Shown one piece after another: positions 41,231 to 49,814 of a stretch of DNA of 64,000 nucleotides. This stretch comes from Bacteroidales bacterium (GTDB lineage Bacteria; Bacteroidota; Bacteroidia; Bacteroidales; UBA932), in NCBI GenBank assembly GCA_017962375.1, contig JAGCVJ010000007.1, positions 1 through 64,000 of the forward strand. Reading direction: 5' to 3'. How positions within the stretch are numbered: the stretch's first letter is position 1; every line of letters starts with the position of its first letter. The notes beneath the pieces are model-generated. The model was given only the letters and a program-made list of their open reading frames with translations, searched no databases and had not been told where the DNA came from. The translations under genes were made by a program, and so were the position numbers.

Positions 41231-42034
41231 ATGAGACATTATATAAACCTTCTTGCATCACTTGCAACAATCCTTATTCTTGCAGCAGGTTCAGCCTGTT
41301 CCCACAAGCACCTGACTCCTGAAACCCCAGACACGCCACTCACCCCTGAAAACTACAAGCCGGTCATGGGCAATTATTCCGAGATCAGCACCACTAGCAA
41401 AGAACCCTCTGGCCTTTGCCTTGCCCCTAATGGAGACGGTTTTCTTGTAGCGTCCGACGCAAACGGGATAGATCACGTAACCTGGACAGGAGCAACCACA
41501 GGATTTTACAACGGAAAGTTCGACTGCGAAGGCGTTACAATTGACCCTAAGACCAAGGATGTCTATTATGTGATTGAAAACAAACAGGAAGTGCACCGCC
41601 TGGTTGCTCCGGACTACAAGAAAGACGAACTGGTCCGCGTGATTAAAGATGTGGGTTACGGCACCAACGACGGGCTTGAAGGCATCACCTGGTACAAGAA
41701 CAACACCCTTCTGATAGGCAACCAGAAAAAGCCTGTGGTCCTGATCACCTATTCCCTGGAAAAGGGAGAAACCGGCCGCAAGGACCTTACGGGAGGAAGC
41801 CTGAAGGAAATCGCCGACCTTTGCTATGATCCTGTAAGGGACGTGCTATGGATTGCGGACAGCAAGAACCGCACAATCAACCTCTGCACGATAGATGGCA
41901 AAGTGCTAGCAAGCTACAGCGTTTCCTTCATAGACAATGGCGAGGGGATATACGTGGACCACGCCCACAAATGCATCTGGGTCTGCGACGACACCACCGG
42001 CAAAATCTACAAGATCAACTTCACCAACCTATAG
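41231..42034 (+). CDS. SdiA-regulated-like beta-propeller lipoprotein
   Basis: 267 residues. The signal ends with lipobox GSAC (Cys23), then a Pro/Thr-rich spacer. The mature domain has repeated propeller blades: EPSGLCLAPNGDGFLVASDA, GKFDCEGVTIDPKTKDVYYV, GLEGITWYKNNTLLIGNQKK, IADLCYDPVRDVLWIADSKN and NGEGIYVDHAHKCIWVCDDT. The blade pattern fits the SdiA-regulated/YjiK family. Some relatives are Ca-dependent phytase-like or esterase-like; no catalytic set was identified. Monocistronic. Confidence 0.85.
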   Translation: MRHYINLLASLATILILAAGSACSHKHLTPETPDTPLTPENYKPVMGNYSEISTTSKEPSGLCLAPNGDGFLVASDANGIDHVTWTGATTGFYNGKFDCEGVTIDPKTKDVYYVIENKQEVHRLVAPDYKKDELVRVIKDVGYGTNDGLEGITWYKNNTLLIGNQKKPVVLITYSLEKGETGRKDLTGGSLKEIADLCYDPVRDVLWIADSKNRTINLCTIDGKVLASYSVSFIDNGEGIYVDHAHKCIWVCDDTTGKIYKINFTNL

Positions 42035-42089
42035 ACGTTCAAGGTCGTGCACAAAACAGCCGACCCTGCACACTTTTCCAGCATAAAAA

Positions 42090-42126
42090 TGCGCCCTCTG
42101 ACACACAGGATGGGACAGAGGGCGCA
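42090..42126 (-). terminator. Terminator for the winged-helix/membrane protein operon
   Basis: TGCGCCCTCT (42090-42099) / AGAGGGCGCA (42117-42126), perfect 10-bp stem. On the minus strand it is followed by ATTTTTATG, so it mainly serves the minus-strand gene ending at 42159. Confidence 0.8.
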
Positions 42127-42158
42127 CGTTAACACCTAAAAATCAACCTTGGCGATTC

Positions 42159-42470
42159 TCAGCCTTTGGGAATCTGAAGATACTGCTTGAGAGTCTCCAC
42201 GTACTCGGCAAAGGCATCCCGGCCCTTGCCGGTGATTCTGCAGAGAGTGCAGGTCTTCTTTCCCTTGAAAGTCTTCTCCACTTCGATGTATCCCGCAGCG
42301 GAAAGCTTGTCGAGCTGCACGCTCAGGTTTCCGGCCGTGGCTCCGGTCTGGGACTTGATGTACACGAAGTCCGCCTCCACCACGCCAATCAGTATGCTCA
42401 TCACCGCAAGCCTTAACTCCGAATGGAGCAGCGGATCCAGCGGCTTGAACGTTTTCTGTTTCTCTTCCAT
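42159..42470 (-). CDS. Winged-helix transcriptional regulator (HTH_34-like)
   Basis: 103 residues. The compact wHTH has DPLLHSELRLAVMSILIGVV, the recognition region SQTGATAGNLSVQLDKLSAA, wing GYIEVEKTFKGKKTCTLCRI, and a final helix. It matches the small 'transcriptional regulator' (winged helix DNA-binding, HTH_34) proteins that in Bacteroidota sit beside a membrane protein gene. Downstream partner of the six-helix protein at 42508-43137, which precedes it by 37 bases on the same strand. Confidence 0.88.
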   Translation of the reverse strand: MEEKQKTFKPLDPLLHSELRLAVMSILIGVVEADFVYIKSQTGATAGNLSVQLDKLSAAGYIEVEKTFKGKKTCTLCRITGKGRDAFAEYVETLKQYLQIPKG

Positions 42471-42507
42471 AACACTTTGTCTTATAGCGTTATTACCCTA
42501 TTGTCTG

Positions 42508-43137
42508 TTAGGCTTCCGGCTGGTTGTTTCTGGCCTTTCCCTGAAGAATAAGTCCTGGAACTACAAGTCCTAAGACACCCAGTACAGCGAATACCAGAAT
42601 CTGTGCAGGACCGTTTACAACCAAGGCTATAACTACAGAGATTGCAGTAGCGATAACAAGGCAGGCAACAACGGAATTCATCTTCATGACTACTCCGGAG
42701 ATAACTCCGCAAAGACCCATCATCAATGTGATAACAAGAGTAAGGTCAACGTGGATGCTGGCTTCCGGATTACAGGCTCTCATTATAAAGTATGCAACCC
42801 AGATCATCAGATAGAATCCTGTTGTAAAGATTCCAAACCACATCCAGGTCTTGCCCAGAATCCTGGATACTTCATTCTTCGGAGCCTTCTCGCCGTTCTT
42901 TGACATGAATATTGTGCAGATAAAACCTATAATACTCATCGCGAACCAGAGAAGATTCCATACTGGACTGCCGGTCTTTGACCAGAGGAAGTAAATGATT
43001 ACAGAAGTTACAGCCACCAGGCATCCCCAAAGGATAAGAGGTCTGCCGGAATTCTTGGCTATTGTCATTCTGCTGCGCTCCATTGTCTCTGCGATAATTT
43101 TCAGAGAGCTTTCGGTTGTAAGGTTCTTAGTTTCCAT
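42508..43137 (-). CDS. Six-helix integral membrane protein
   Basis: 209 residues from ATG 43137 (METKNLTTESSLKIIAETME). A cytoplasmic helical N-terminus precedes about six transmembrane segments, starting LILWGCLVAVTSVIIYFLW and ending VFAVLGVLGLVVPGLIL. Paired with the winged-helix regulator downstream; such pairs are frequent in Bacteroidota and of unknown function. No enzymatic motif seen. Confidence 0.8.
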   Translation of the reverse strand: METKNLTTESSLKIIAETMERSRMTIAKNSGRPLILWGCLVAVTSVIIYFLWSKTGSPVWNLLWFAMSIIGFICTIFMSKNGEKAPKNEVSRILGKTWMWFGIFTTGFYLMIWVAYFIMRACNPEASIHVDLTLVITLMMGLCGVISGVVMKMNSVVACLVIATAISVVIALVVNGPAQILVFAVLGVLGLVVPGLILQGKARNNQPEA

Positions 43138-43288
43138 CGTAAAATCTTTTAACATTGTTTAACACTTTTTGTTTTTCTGCTCCCCGATTGCGCACTCGGT
43201 CAGCATCAATCACACTGCAAATGTAAAGCGGTTTATATTATAAACCAAATTATTTTATAAAATATTTGCAAATTTATGGGAGAAACTA

Positions 43289-43350
43289 TTGTTTTTAGGG
43301 AATAAATTGTATTTTTGTAGGGAATAAAATTTTACGACTTAGGGTATAAA
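43289..43350 (+). promoter_or_regulatory. Promoter with three TAGGGnATAAA operators spaced exactly 22 bp
   Basis: TAGGGAATAAA at 43296-43306 and 43318-43328, and TAGGGTATAAA at 43340-43350: start-to-start distances are 22 and 22. The -7 box TATTTTTG (43310-43317) lies between repeats 1 and 2, with TTG at 43289-43291 as -33. A protein bound to all three sites would sit on one face of the helix and cover the promoter. The likely binder is the winged-helix protein encoded 26 bases downstream. Confidence 0.7.
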
Positions 43351-43375
43351 AATTCATCGCTAAAAGGAAATAATT

Positions 43376-43750
43376 ATGGATAAAATCAAAAAAGTGCTGC
43401 TTTTCACAGAAAACAACGAGTCTGTGGAACTGGATTACCAGGAATTCAGGGAAAAGCTTGCATCTGATATCCTGAACTCTATAGATTCCATTGTAAACCA
43501 GACGATTGGGCCTGTCAAAAAAGAGTCTCAGGAAGAAGAATGTGTTCCTAAGAAGAACCTCAAGACAAGAGACAAGATATTGCTGCTTATCGCTGAGAAC
43601 AGGCACATTACGGCAAAAGCTCTTGCACAGAGGGTCTGCGTCACGGAAAAGGCCATCGAAAAACAGCTGGCCAATCTCAAGGCTGAAGGCATCATCAAGC
43701 GCCAGGGCTGCAACAAGGGCGGGCACTGGCTTATTATAAAAGGAGAATAG
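43376..43750 (+). CDS. Winged-helix regulator preceding the metal ATPase
   Basis: 124 residues. The N-terminal ~65 residues are charged and unfamiliar. The C-terminal half is a wHTH: TRDKILLLIAENRHITAKAL, AQRVCVTEKAIEKQLANLKA, EGIIKRQGCNKGGHWLI. It is followed two bases later by a zinc/cadmium P-type ATPase, so it is probably the metal-responsive or general regulator of that pump. Possible metal-sensing ligands are the scattered Cys (EECV, RVCV, GCN). Autoregulation through the 22-bp-phased operator is inferred. Confidence 0.82.
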   Translation: MDKIKKVLLFTENNESVELDYQEFREKLASDILNSIDSIVNQTIGPVKKESQEEECVPKKNLKTRDKILLLIAENRHITAKALAQRVCVTEKAIEKQLANLKAEGIIKRQGCNKGGHWLIIKGE

Positions 43751-43752
43751 TC

Positions 43753-45708
43753 ATGGCACACGAGCATCATGAACATCACCATCATCCTGAGGAAGGTGGG
43801 CTGAAAGAAAAACTTATTGTCATAATCGCGACAGTCATTCTGCTGGTTGCGGCGGTAATAATTGAAAAGAAGTGCAATCTCAAGACCTGGCAACTGCTTC
43901 TGGTTTACCTTGTTCCGTATCTTCTGGTCGGATGGGAAACGCTGAAAGAAGCGGTGGAAGGGCTGGTTCACGGTGATGCCTTCAACGAGCATTTTCTGAT
44001 GTCGATTGCAACCATTGGGGCGCTTTGCATCGGATTTCTGCCGGGAGCTGAAACCCAGTTTCCTGAGGCGGTATTCGTGATGCTTTTCTTCCAGGTGGGA
44101 GAGCTGTTTGAAGGATATGCAGAAGGCAAGAGCAAGGAAAGCATTGCTCACCTGATGGGTATCCGCCCCGACAAAGCCAATGTGGAAAGAGAAGGCAACC
44201 TCCTGGAAGTAAGCCCGGAAGAAGTTGCTGTCGGGGAAGTTATAGTCATCCGCCCGGGAGAGAAAGTTCCTCTGGACGGGCAGATAATAGAAGGAGCCAC
44301 ATCGCTGAATACAGTGGCCCTTACCGGAGAGAGCGTGCCAAGGGAAGCAGGTGCGGGAGACGAGGTCATTTCCGGATGCGTGAACCTGTCCGGGGCGATA
44401 AAGGTCCGCACTACAAAGAGTTTCAAGGAAAGCACCGCCTCCAAGATCATAGACCTGGTGGAGAATGCCGCTGAAAAGAAGTCCAGGAGCGAGACTTTCA
44501 TCACCCGCTTTGCCAGGATCTACACCCCTATCGTGGTATGCGCCGCTATCTTGCTGGCTTTCCTGCCGCCACTTCTGTCCGGCAGTTTCTCAGAGAGTTT
44601 CCCTACCTGGCTGTACAGGGCTCTGATGTTTCTGGTGGTCAGCTGCCCGTGTGCACTTGTCATCAGTGTTCCTCTGACTTTCTTCGGAGGAATCGGCGGA
44701 GCTTCAAGAAAGGGAATCCTCATCAAGGGAGCCAGTTATATGGACATCCTCTCCAAAGTCAAGACCGTGGTATTTGACAAGACCGGAACCCTTACACAGG
44801 GAAAGTTTGCTGTAGAAGCCGTGCATCCGGATACCTGCAAAGACGGCTCTCATTCGCAGGAATGCCACCAGGGCCACGGTTCAGACTCGAAGCGTCTGCT
44901 GCACCTGGCCGCCCACGTGGAGCATTTCTCCACCCACCCTATCGCGGGAGCGCTAAGAGATGCCTTTCCGCAGGAAGCCACAGACGGATGCCAGGTATCT
45001 GAGATAGAAGAGATTGCAGGACAGGGAGCAAGAGCCAGGATTGGAGAGGACACAGTGTATGCCGGAAATACCAAACTGATGGATTCCATAGGAGTGAAAT
45101 GGCATCCTTGCCATCACGCCGGCACTATAATCCACATTGCAATCAACGGAGATTATTCCGGCCACATAGTCATCAACGACCAGATGAAGGAGGACAGCGC
45201 TCAGGCAATCTCCGAGCTGAGGTCTATGGGCATAACAGATACCGTAATGCTTACCGGAGACCGGGAAGAGGTTGCAAGGCAAATCGCAGGGAAACTGAAT
45301 CTTTCTGAATACCACTCAGAACTGATGCCGGCAGACAAGGTAAGAATCGTTGAACAGCTTCTGGAAAAAGGAACTCTGGCATTTGTGGGAGACGGCATCA
45401 ACGACGCTCCGGTCCTGGCCAGAGCGGACGTGGGCATCGCGATGGGAGCTCTCGGAAGCGACGCTGCCATTGAAGCCGCAGACGTGGTGCTGATGGATGA
45501 CAAGCCTTCCAGGATCGCCACTGCCATAAAGATTGCAAGACGCACACTTTCAATAGCCAGGCAGAACATCTGGTTTGCAATTGGAGTAAAGGTTGCAGTC
45601 CTGATTCTGGCAACGCTAGGTATCGCTACGATGTGGATGGCCGTGTTCGCCGATGTTGGAGTGACCGTCCTGGCAGTCCTGAACGCCATGCGCGCCCTGC
45701 GTTCCTGA
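43753..45708 (+). CDS. zntA: Zn2+/Cd2+/Pb2+-type P1B ATPase with His-rich N-terminus
   Basis: 651 residues. Instead of the usual CxxC heavy-metal domain it begins MAHEHHEHHHHPEEGG, a histidine stretch likely to bind zinc. Eight membrane helices are expected. TGES lies at 191-194, the transmembrane metal site CPC at 298-300, phosphorylation motif DKTGTLT from Asp342, the HP motif HFSTHPIAG, and GDGINDAP for the hinge. A second His/Cys-rich loop (CKDGSHSQECHQGHGSD) lies in the P/N domain. It exports soft divalent metals from the cytoplasm. The gene symbol is by family similarity. Confidence 0.92.
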   Translation: MAHEHHEHHHHPEEGGLKEKLIVIIATVILLVAAVIIEKKCNLKTWQLLLVYLVPYLLVGWETLKEAVEGLVHGDAFNEHFLMSIATIGALCIGFLPGAETQFPEAVFVMLFFQVGELFEGYAEGKSKESIAHLMGIRPDKANVEREGNLLEVSPEEVAVGEVIVIRPGEKVPLDGQIIEGATSLNTVALTGESVPREAGAGDEVISGCVNLSGAIKVRTTKSFKESTASKIIDLVENAAEKKSRSETFITRFARIYTPIVVCAAILLAFLPPLLSGSFSESFPTWLYRALMFLVVSCPCALVISVPLTFFGGIGGASRKGILIKGASYMDILSKVKTVVFDKTGTLTQGKFAVEAVHPDTCKDGSHSQECHQGHGSDSKRLLHLAAHVEHFSTHPIAGALRDAFPQEATDGCQVSEIEEIAGQGARARIGEDTVYAGNTKLMDSIGVKWHPCHHAGTIIHIAINGDYSGHIVINDQMKEDSAQAISELRSMGITDTVMLTGDREEVARQIAGKLNLSEYHSELMPADKVRIVEQLLEKGTLAFVGDGINDAPVLARADVGIAMGALGSDAAIEAADVVLMDDKPSRIATAIKIARRTLSIARQNIWFAIGVKVAVLILATLGIATMWMAVFADVGVTVLAVLNAMRALRS

Positions 45709-45766
45709 AAAGTCAGGCTTTTTCCGATTCAGGTTTTCCGCATTGTTTTTTGGCGAATCTTTTCTG

Positions 45767-45774
45767 TATATTTG
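45767..45774 (+). promoter_or_regulatory. Promoter -7 box TATATTTG of the flavodoxin gene
   Basis: Exact TAnnTTTG match, 17 bases before the ATG at 45792. Confidence 0.5.
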
Positions 45775-45791
45775 TCTAAAACAGTCACCTT

Positions 45792-46370
45792 ATGAAAAAG
45801 ATACTTCTCACTATCGCGGCTTTGGCAATGGTAATTGCATCCTGCGGACAGAACAAGAAAACAGAACAGACACAGAACAATCAGGAGGAAAAACAAATGA
45901 AGACACTCGTAGCATTTTTCTCAGCGACAGGTACTACTAAAGCACTGGCAGAGAAGGTTGCCGCAGCAACAGGCGGAGACCTTTACGAAATCAAGCCAGA
46001 GGTACCTTATACATCAGCCGACCTCGACTGGACAGTCAAGACTTCCCGCAGCAGCGTGGAGATGGCAGACAAGGCATCCCGTCCGGCAATCGTTAAAGAC
46101 CTTGAGAATGCATCAGACTATGAAACCATTTACATCGGGTTCCCTGTATGGTGGTACACCGCCCCTACCATAATCAACACGTTCCTCGAGGCTTACGATT
46201 TCTCAGGCAAGAACGTGGTGTTCTTTGCGACATCCGGCGGAAGCACGGTAGACAAGGCCAACGCCCAGTTCAAGCAGCAGTATCCTGCCCTCAAGTGGAC
46301 TGCCGGAAAGGTGCTCAACAGAGCAACAGACGAGGATGTCAAGGCCTGGGTAGAATCTCTTAAATTCTAA
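45792..46370 (+). CDS. Lipoprotein flavodoxin
   Basis: 192 residues. Signal MKKILLTIAALAMVIASC with lipobox IASC (Cys18) and a Gln/Asn-rich spacer, then a full flavodoxin fold: the FMN phosphate loop FFSATGTTKALAEKVA, IYIGFPVWWYTAPTIINTFL, and FFATSGGSTVDKA. Flavodoxins are cytoplasmic in most bacteria, but here the protein is predicted to be membrane-anchored outside the cytoplasm. An internal ATG at 45898 (MKTLVAFFSATG) could give a cytoplasmic form. The alcohol dehydrogenase gene follows 13 bases downstream. Confidence 0.9.
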   Translation: MKKILLTIAALAMVIASCGQNKKTEQTQNNQEEKQMKTLVAFFSATGTTKALAEKVAAATGGDLYEIKPEVPYTSADLDWTVKTSRSSVEMADKASRPAIVKDLENASDYETIYIGFPVWWYTAPTIINTFLEAYDFSGKNVVFFATSGGSTVDKANAQFKQQYPALKWTAGKVLNRATDEDVKAWVESLKF

Positions 46371-46383
46371 CGGAAAAACAGGA

Positions 46384-47565
46384 ATGAGTATGATCAACGA
46401 TTTCATATACGACATACCTTGCAGGGTGTATTTCGGAAAGGACCAGCTGAAGAACCTCGGTCCTGAACTCAAGAAGTGGGGCAAGAGAGTGCTGCTGACC
46501 TACGGCGGCGGTTCCATCAAGCGCATAGGGCTGTATGACAAAGTGATGAAAGAACTGAAAGAAGCTCAGCTCGAGGTCTATGAACTCTCAGGCATAGAGC
46601 CGAACCCTAGAATCGCATCGGTGAGGAAAGGTGCCCAGATGTGCAAGGACCTCAAGATAGACGTGCTGCTGGCCGTGGGCGGAGGCTCAACCATAGACGC
46701 CACCAAGTTTATGGCAGCCGGAGCGCTTGTGGACTTTGACCCGTGGGACTTCTTTGACATGAAGAAAAGAGTTCCGGTGGAGAAGGCTCTTCCGATAGTA
46801 AGCATCCTGACACTGAGCGCAACGGGAAGCGAGATGGACTGCGGCGGAGTGATCAGCAACCCTGAAACCAACGACAAGATAGGATGCATGTGCCCTCCTA
46901 TGCTCCCGAAGGCCTCTTTCCTGAATCCTGAAAACACCTTTACAGTAAGCCCTTACCAGACGGCCTGAGGAGCGGCGGACATGCTCAGCCATATATTTGA
47001 GGTATATTTCAACGTGAACACAGATCTCTATATGCTGGACTGCTTTATGGAAGGCCTGATGAAGACCATTGTAAAGTTCGCCCCTGTGGCGATGAAGGAG
47101 CCGGAAAACTACGAGGCAAGAGCCAATCTGATGTGGACATCCTCCTGGGCTATAAATGGTTTCATAGACGGCGGAAAGCGCCAGGCATGGAGCTGCCACC
47201 CTATGGAGCACCAGCTCTCGGCGGTCTATGACATCACCCACGGCCTCGGCCTTGCCATACTGACCCCAAGATGGATGGAATACTGCCTGAATGAAAACAC
47301 TGTGGGCAAGTTCGTGCAGTTCGGCGTAAACGTGTTTGGCATAGATGCTTCCCTTCCTCCTATGGATATCGCCCATAAGGCAATAGATATGCTCAGCGAA
47401 TTCCTGTTCAAGACCCTTGGTCTCAAGAGCACACTCACAGATCTTGGAATAGACCAGACTCATTTCGAGGAAATGGCCCGGAAAGCCGTCAACGGCGGAA
47501 CTCTGCCAGGTTTTATTCCTCTCCAGCAGAAAGATGTCGAGAACATCTACAAGATGTGCCTATAG
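46384..47565 (+). pseudogene. Iron-containing alcohol dehydrogenase interrupted by one in-frame TGA
   Basis: 394 codons, all in one frame except TGA at 46966-46968. The N-terminal half has the NAD-binding GGGS motifs (LLTYGGGSIKRIGLYDKVMK; LLAVGGGSTIDATKFMAAGA). The C-terminal half has the iron ligands: Asp and His in ADMLSHIFE, His in HPMEHQLSA, and His in YDITHGLGLA. The TGA falls in QTA-stop-GAADMLSH, next to the first metal ligand; relatives carry Ala or Cys around here. A downstream ATG (46981) would give only the C-terminal half. Probably a recent nonsense mutation, with sequencing error or UGA recoding as alternatives. Family: BDH-like Fe-ADH. Confidence 0.85.
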
Positions 47566-47596
47566 CTAAAGGACATTTTTCTTAATTTTGCAGAGT

Positions 47597-49183
47597 ATGA
47601 TAACTCTCATTCTGCTTATCGGCGCACTGGTATTGTTCATAAGCATCGGGCTTAACAATATTTCCACACGCCTGGGAATTCCGGCTCTGCTGGCCTTTCT
47701 TCTGCTGGGCGCAATCTTCGGTGTCACCGACGTGATTCCGTTCCAGATGGATGACTTCAGGTTTGCCCACAACTTCTGTACTTGCGCCTTGATATTCATC
47801 ATGTTCTACGGCGGTTTCGGAACCCGTTGGAGCGCCGTCAGGCACATAGCCACTGAAGCGGGTCTGCTGGCTTCTGTGGGAGTTGTCATAACTGCTGCCG
47901 TTACCAGCCTTTTGTGCTACTTTATTCTTGGTTGGGGACTGATAGAAAGCCTGATCCTCGGAGCGATAGTGAGCTCTACGGATGCCGCATCTGTATTCTC
48001 CATCCTCAGGACCAAGAAGCTCGGTCTGAAGAACAATACCTCCCCTATGCTTCAGGTCGAAAGCGGAAGCAACGACCCTATGGCATATATGCTGACCATC
48101 GGCATGCTTTCTATCGCAAACGGAAGCGCCTCGGGTGGAAAACTGGCCCTGATGCTGCTGATGCAGGTCGGCATTGGAACCGCCTGCGGTCTGGTCATAG
48201 CCAAAATCGCCAGCCTTACGCTTCAGAAAGTAACCATCAAAGGCAGCGGTTACATCTCGCTCTTTATCCTGGCCCTTGCGGTTGCCAGCTACTCGATCCC
48301 GGACATTCTGGGAGGCAACGGCTACCTGAGCGTTTACCTGGTGGGAATGATCGTAGGTAACCAGGATTTCAAGGACAAGAAGACCATCGTGAACTTCTTC
48401 GATGGAATTAACGAGCTTATGCAGGTGCTGACCTTCTTCCTGATAGGCTTGCTGGTAGAACCGTCCAAGATGCCAAATGACATCATTCCGGCTATACTCA
48501 TTTTCCTGTTCCTGCTTCTGCTTGCCAGACCGGCGGCTGTCTTCGGCGTGCTGGCCCCGTTCCGCAAATACAGTTTCAAGCAGATGGCCTTCGTGTCGTT
48601 CGTAGGCCTGAGAGGAGCCTCCGCCATCGTTTTTGCCATAATGTGCATAAACGGAGACGAGCCAATCCAGCAGGATCTGTTCAACATAGTCTTCTGCCTG
48701 GTTGTCATATCAATAGCCTTCCAGGGCTCTATGATTCCGTGGGCTGCCAAGAAACTGGATATGATAGACAAGTACAGCAATGTACTCAAGTCTTTCAACG
48801 ACTATACAGAAGACCACCTTCATTTCAGCTGGGTTGAAATCACTCCGGAGAGCAATATGTGCGGAAAGCAGGTTCACGAGATAAACTTCCCTAAGAATGT
48901 GCTGATTGCCCTCATACTGAGAGGGAATGAACAGATAATCGCAAGAGGAGACACTGTCCTTCAGCCTGGTGACAAGGCAATTATCGTCACCAAAGCGTTT
49001 GAAGGCTCTGACGCCATCTTCCTAGAAAAGACCATCAAGCCTACAAGCCGCAGAATCGGCAAGAAGATCAAGGAAGTTCCTGGAAGCGGCATTATCATCC
49101 TTATCCGCAGAGGAGACAAAAACATCATTCCTAACGGCAACACCGTCCTCCATGAAGGAGACCACCTGGTGCTGCTCAGATAG
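47597..49183 (+). CDS. NhaP2/CvrA-type potassium/proton antiporter
   Basis: 528 residues from ATG 47597; a -7 box TAATTTTG (47583-47590) lies so close that the mRNA may be nearly leaderless. About 12-13 transmembrane helices carry the CPA1 exchanger motif SSTDAASVFSILR and ESGSNDPMAYMLTIG. The C-terminal cytoplasmic part has a TrkA-C (RCK_C) domain (VHEINFPKNVLIALILRGNE) followed by a second, shorter repeat (GSGIIILIRRGDKNIIPNGN). It exports K+ or Na+ in exchange for protons; the RCK_C part likely senses a ligand. Confidence 0.92.
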   Translation: MITLILLIGALVLFISIGLNNISTRLGIPALLAFLLLGAIFGVTDVIPFQMDDFRFAHNFCTCALIFIMFYGGFGTRWSAVRHIATEAGLLASVGVVITAAVTSLLCYFILGWGLIESLILGAIVSSTDAASVFSILRTKKLGLKNNTSPMLQVESGSNDPMAYMLTIGMLSIANGSASGGKLALMLLMQVGIGTACGLVIAKIASLTLQKVTIKGSGYISLFILALAVASYSIPDILGGNGYLSVYLVGMIVGNQDFKDKKTIVNFFDGINELMQVLTFFLIGLLVEPSKMPNDIIPAILIFLFLLLLARPAAVFGVLAPFRKYSFKQMAFVSFVGLRGASAIVFAIMCINGDEPIQQDLFNIVFCLVVISIAFQGSMIPWAAKKLDMIDKYSNVLKSFNDYTEDHLHFSWVEITPESNMCGKQVHEINFPKNVLIALILRGNEQIIARGDTVLQPGDKAIIVTKAFEGSDAIFLEKTIKPTSRRIGKKIKEVPGSGIIILIRRGDKNIIPNGNTVLHEGDHLVLLR

Positions 49184-49226
49184 TCAAGATTCTGCCATAA
49201 ATAACGAACAGCCAAACTGTACAAAT

Positions 49227-49808
49227 ATGAAACCTTCAGCTCTCCTTATAATCGCGATGCTCTTTTTCGCATCTGCAGCTGTGGCACAAACCCCTCAGTC
49301 TGAGACCCCTCAAACCGTAGATATCAGTTCCATAAAAGATTCTATAGCCAAAAGCAACCCTATTACTGAAGAAGAACTTCTCAAGATGTACGGGGCCGAC
49401 ACTAACGTCCTCTATCAGAAGATGCAGGGAGAGATGGACAAGGTTTTACAGCAAAGCGCCGAGACTAAAGCTCAGGACAAGCTGAGAAGACAGATTGCTT
49501 TCATCTTCTCTCTGCTGATAGCTCTCTTCCCGGCCATTTCCCTCTTCCGTCTTGTCAGGAAGAAGAAGGTCCAAATCCAGGACAAGAAGAACATCCCGTC
49601 CGCAGTTCTAGTTCTCCTGCTTGGAGGCGTCATACTGTTTGTTTTCAACTACTTCATGATCTGGATGAGCCTCAAGCACGGCACTTCATTCCACGCCTTC
49701 GTAGCCGTGGCTGCAATGGCCGTCCTCACCTTCTGGGCTATCTGGGAGTACTTCAAGAAGCCAAAGACCCCGGCAGATAAGAAAGAAGAGCAAAACAAGC
49801 AGGAATAA
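49227..49808 (+). CDS. Exported/membrane protein with three helices, unknown function
   Basis: 193 residues from ATG 49227; 25 codons of open frame upstream overlap the antiporter gene and are ignored. A signal-like segment (MKPSALLIIAMLFFASAAVA), then a periplasmic helical part (LLKMYGADTNVLYQKMQGEM), then two or three membrane helices (IAFIFSLLIALFPAISLF; AVLVLLLGGVILFVFNYFMI; AFVAVAAMAVLTFWAIWEYF) and a Lys/Glu-rich tail. Not recognised. Probably co-transcribed with the antiporter (43-base gap). Confidence 0.72.
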   Translation: MKPSALLIIAMLFFASAAVAQTPQSETPQTVDISSIKDSIAKSNPITEEELLKMYGADTNVLYQKMQGEMDKVLQQSAETKAQDKLRRQIAFIFSLLIALFPAISLFRLVRKKKVQIQDKKNIPSAVLVLLLGGVILFVFNYFMIWMSLKHGTSFHAFVAVAAMAVLTFWAIWEYFKKPKTPADKKEEQNKQE

Positions 49809-49814
49809 CCCTCT

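Noticed and set aside
46981-47565. C-terminal half of the alcohol dehydrogenase as an independent gene
   Set aside because: It is in the same frame as the upstream half with only one stop between; the ATG is an internal Met of the conserved ADMLSH motif, and the half-protein lacks the NAD-binding domain.
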